Shown here piece after piece: positions 6,401 to 7,657 of a stretch of DNA of 7,657 bases; position 1 is the first letter of the stretch; each line of letters begins with the position of its first letter. A program made the translations under genes and the position numbers. This DNA is from JAVBQJ01 sp045532655 (GTDB lineage: Bacteria > Verrucomicrobiota > Lentisphaeria > Victivallales > Victivallaceae). The stretch lies in NCBI GenBank assembly GCA_045532655.1, contig JAZSGI010000013.1, positions 1 to 7,657 of the forward strand, written 5' to 3'. The notes beneath the pieces are model-generated. The model was not told the origin of the DNA. It made no database searches and was given only the letters and a program-made list of their open reading frames with translations.

Positions 6401-7482
6401 TTGTCAATGCCATGATCGCGCAGGGATTATCCCCGCAGGAAGCAAAAGATTTGGGACATGTCCGTATTTTCGGAGGCGTAAACGGCAACTTCGGCACCGG
6501 AGCCATGGGCATGGCACAGGATACCGGCAACTGGGAAGATACCGCAGATATTGCAGATTTGTACCTTAATAACATGGGTGCAATATATACGGAAGGACAT
6601 TGGGGAGAACACAGAACCGAACTCTTCCGCACTGCAATAAAAAACACTGATTCAGTTGTACAGTCACGCTCCAGCAACAGTTGGGGGCCGCTGTCTCTCG
6701 ACCATGTTTATGAATTTACCGGAGGGATGAGTCTGGCGGCACGTCACATCAACGGCAGTGATCCTGAAGCATATTTCAATGACTTGCGCACTCCCGGCAA
6801 AGCTAAAGTGCAAAACGCAACCGAAGCAGCAATGATCGAGGCCCGCAGTACAGTACTTAATCCTGAATATATCAGCGAAATGATGGAGGAAGGAGCCGCA
6901 TCTACCGGACACTTTACCGAAGTATTCCGCAATACTATGGGCTGGGAAATCATGAAACCGGATATGCTGGAAGATCATATATGGCAGGAATACAAAGAAG
7001 TTTATGTGGACGATAAACTCGCTCTCGGAACACAAAAATATTTTGAAGAAAACAACCCTGAAGCTCTTCACGAAATGACCGGCATCATGCTGGAATCGAT
7101 CCGGAAAGGTTTTTGGGAGGCAGATCAGCAAACGATTGAAGATATTGCCGTAAATCACGCTGAACTCATGGAAAAATTTGATCTTCCTCCTATCGACAAT
7201 ACCAAATTGCAGGAGATGATAAAAAATAACTTGCAGGATGCTGAACTGCGTAAGAGTTTTGAGAAACAAACAAAAAAATCACTGGATCTGAAAGAGGCTC
7301 ACAGGAAGAAAATGCAGCAGATCAAAGAAGAAGTCTCCGGGATGAAACTGGTACAACAGCAAGATATCACGGAGGAAGGTAACGCTGCATCTGCCTTGAA
7401 GCTCATCGGAGTTATTATTGCCGGAGCTGTGATTGCAATATTTTCCGGAAACATGATCCGGAAAAGGCAAAACATGAAATAA
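3400..7482 (+). CDS. cobN: Membrane-tethered CobN-family tetrapyrrole (de)chelatase, HmuS-like
   Basis: A full-length CobN/ChlH-superfamily protein of 1360 residues. Signature blocks in order: HIGTHGSLEFTPWKQ (532-546; His532, His536, Glu540), then DWPDVLVGEMPH and AKRRSYATMISHLTPPFM (579-596); AGGDPILNPDVVPTGKNLYG (846-865); LWGGEFIRTQGVNIGEIFYL (906-925) with RPRIDVVIQTSGQFR (951-965); RIFGGVNGNFGTG (1022-1034); QSRSSNSWG and EFTGGMSLAARHI (1105-1117); VLNPEYISEMM (1152-1162). GTHGSLEF and KRRSYAT fit, as I recall them, HmuS of haem-using Bacteroidota better than cobalamin CobN. Unlike soluble CobN, it has a membrane helix at 10-29 behind a basic start and another at 1331-1350 before a basic tail, so the core should be extracytoplasmic. 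A charged helical stretch (about 1262-1325) leads to the last helix. A Met/Gln/Pro-rich segment (about 752-811) looks inserted. No ATPase subunit gene adjoins; energy probably comes from the ExbB-like/DUF2149 pair. Removal of iron from haem is the favoured role; cobalt or other metal chemistry is the alternative. Confidence 0.9.
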   Translation: MKILHKYKKYFIYALAAVLFAVAVAAIYFKYASPTRIYLANYPEYILAPLLDQQLNPALEIKHLPWDETKGGELTDADCVIFFGMGLNFTEQQQQFLQKLDCPVYTTASTRQETALATMSPEQQEQLAAYLQAGGKENFKRMLDYIRYELDGKRFFAPSPLPPEEQEYKPFFHIDEKDKFKTVGEYFGFYQQNGFYKAGEPVICILGGNGGGSLEGLIKALESENCNVIAVSGLWPGEAVMQEISPDLVIYQPHGRLGEEAVAYLKQQNVPLFCPIKVTQEYEDFLKDQQGMTGGMLSQSITMPELDGGTVPFVLSALFRNERGLLEFRMLPDRLERFAGMVRKTVDLKRKNNADKKIALIYYGSIGKESATAGLGTSQSVLNILYRLKQEGYTTGPLPESVEDLDREIKANTAVFGKIGGTMAATPQNIRTVTITPEEYNDWVKKSMPEDLYSDVITRYGEFPGNSFRTPEGNMAIGCIQFGNIILMPQSLPGEEGDENKLIHGVKASPPHTYIATYLYLRHGFHADAMMHIGTHGSLEFTPWKQVALSSYDWPDVLVGEMPHYYLYIINNIGEAQIAKRRSYATMISHLTPPFMNSESCGPIALLQEKLHLFETADNAKLKAEYGKAIIETVQAENIHRDLKLSDNLANGVLTDEDLLKLQEYLHDISAAKVNRGVYIIGRPYSKEEVDETAILMSVDSIAGILFDSDLQAGTVKEEQRNDKTFYRNNYYLKAKELAEKILADPANVKLAAQQQAKNVMMQNADAETVAHILQSGKLPDGRPVPPAMQQAMKMMQKQETANTPPPTLTPEEILLKARQDLLASTDAELDAIVNAFAGGYISATAGGDPILNPDVVPTGKNLYGTDPERTPTRESYEIGKQLAEELIAQKMKSTGKYPQKVAFSLWGGEFIRTQGVNIGEIFYLLGLEPVWDSRGRVQDVRLIPASELQRPRIDVVIQTSGQFRGAATSRMRLIDKAVMLAAADPEGEFGNYVRQGSLAIVNAMIAQGLSPQEAKDLGHVRIFGGVNGNFGTGAMGMAQDTGNWEDTADIADLYLNNMGAIYTEGHWGEHRTELFRTAIKNTDSVVQSRSSNSWGPLSLDHVYEFTGGMSLAARHINGSDPEAYFNDLRTPGKAKVQNATEAAMIEARSTVLNPEYISEMMEEGAASTGHFTEVFRNTMGWEIMKPDMLEDHIWQEYKEVYVDDKLALGTQKYFEENNPEALHEMTGIMLESIRKGFWEADQQTIEDIAVNHAELMEKFDLPPIDNTKLQEMIKNNLQDAELRKSFEKQTKKSLDLKEAHRKKMQQIKEEVSGMKLVQQQDITEEGNAASALKLIGVIIAGAVIAIFSGNMIRKRQNMK
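7441..7465. repeat. Perfect inverted repeat in the 3' end of the chelatase gene
   Basis: TTTTCCGG (7441-7448) and CCGGAAAA (7458-7465) are perfect 8-bp arms around a 9-nt loop, 17 nt before the stop codon. It encodes the end of the last membrane helix and the basic tail. It lacks a following T-run on the + strand, so it is not a typical terminator; it may protect the 3' end of the mRNA or be chance. Confidence 0.35.
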
Positions 7483-7657
7483 AAACTTTCAGGTTTTGTC
7501 TTTTGAGGTAATTTCAAAAGTCATTCAAAAAATGGCAAAGATGCCATTCGCAAAAGCTGCAAAGGGTAGTTTGAGGTTGCTGCCTGTAAGGTAACAGCCG
7601 AAAACGCTCCCTTTGTCAGATCGAAGCGAGGGCGCTTTGACAAATTTGAGAAGTTTT
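7483..7657. other. Non-coding, hairpin-rich region after the operon
   Basis: I see no gene in these 175 bases. Three inverted repeats stand out: CTTTTGA (7500-7506)/TCAAAAG (7514-7520); AATGGC (7531-7536)/GCCATT (7543-7548); and a larger one at 7612-7644. None is followed by a T-run long enough for a clear intrinsic terminator, so where the operon transcript ends is not settled. Confidence 0.5.
7612..7644. repeat. Compound inverted repeat near the right edge
   Basis: TTTGTCA (7612-7618) pairs with TGACAAA (7638-7644), and inside it AAGCG (7624-7628) pairs with CGCTT (7633-7637) around an AGGG loop. The right arm is continuous over 12 nt; the left arm has a 5-nt bulge (GATCG). Twelve paired positions in 33 nt is more than expected by chance. 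It could be a terminator, an RNA element or an operator for a gene beyond the edge. Confidence 0.4.

Noticed and set aside
6664..7269. Minus-strand 201-codon frame, and similar long minus-strand frames at 5845-6387, 4759-5169 and 5592-5981
   Set aside because: All lie inside the chelatase gene, whose conserved blocks run through these regions; the antisense translations show no coherent domain.
3400..7482. Role as the cobalt-inserting subunit of aerobic cobalamin synthesis
   Set aside because: No CobS, CobT or other cob genes are near, the protein has two membrane helices, and its neighbours and GTHGSLEF motif match the HmuS type. It is kept only as an alternative.
7531..7548. AATGGC/GCCATT hairpin as the operon terminator
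   Set aside because: The stem is followed by CGCAAAAGC, with no T-run, so it does not meet the intrinsic terminator pattern.
1..7657. CRISPR arrays, tRNA or rRNA genes, insertion sequences
   Set aside because: No regularly spaced direct repeats, no tRNA cloverleaf or rRNA-like segment, and no transposase or paired terminal repeats were seen on either strand.

Overview
The window looks like chromosomal DNA of an anaerobic bacterium of the Lentisphaerota (Victivallis-like) type. The main clue is a single-pilin gene at 920-1669. It has the FTLIELLVVIAIIAIL prepilin start, the MLLPALSAAR continuation and a C-terminal H-X9-DG motif, a combination abundant in Lentisphaerota and Planctomycetota. 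Base composition is moderate, and genes are tightly packed on the + strand after position 588. The taxonomic call is inference from these signatures only.

Layout. On the minus strand, 1-338 holds most of a glyoxalase-I-like VOC enzyme that runs off the left edge. A divergent intergenic region (339-587) carries a likely promoter on each strand and two copies of a TTAG-N6-CTAA palindrome (480-495 and 566-581). These flank the presumed promoter and start of a 69-residue CxxC miniprotein gene (588-797), which ends at a hairpin/T-run terminator (803-845). The pilin-like gene follows (920-1669) with its own long inverted repeat (1676-1735).

The core is a compact four-gene operon (1767-7482): a polytopic membrane protein, a MotA/TolQ/ExbB proton-channel protein, a DUF2149 protein with one membrane segment, and a 1360-residue CobN-family chelatase. 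Neighbouring genes overlap by 26 nt and 4 nt, or are 1 nt apart, so translation is probably coupled. The set matches HmuT, HmuU, HmuV and HmuS of the Bacteroidota haem-uptake locus hmuYRSTUV, as I recall it, but with the chelatase last and without HmuY/HmuR in view. The chelatase is anchored by a membrane helix at each end, so its core should lie outside the cytoplasm. No CobS/CobT or ChlI/ChlD ATPase is present.

Working model (inference): the ExbB-like protein and the DUF2149 protein, which has an ExbD/TolR-like Asp at the start of its helix, form a proton-driven stator. It would power a membrane-tethered CobN/HmuS-type enzyme that removes metal from, or inserts it into, a tetrapyrrole, most plausibly iron from haem under anaerobic conditions. 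This system is the most interesting content of the window. After 7482 there are 175 bases of non-coding, hairpin-rich sequence to the window end.
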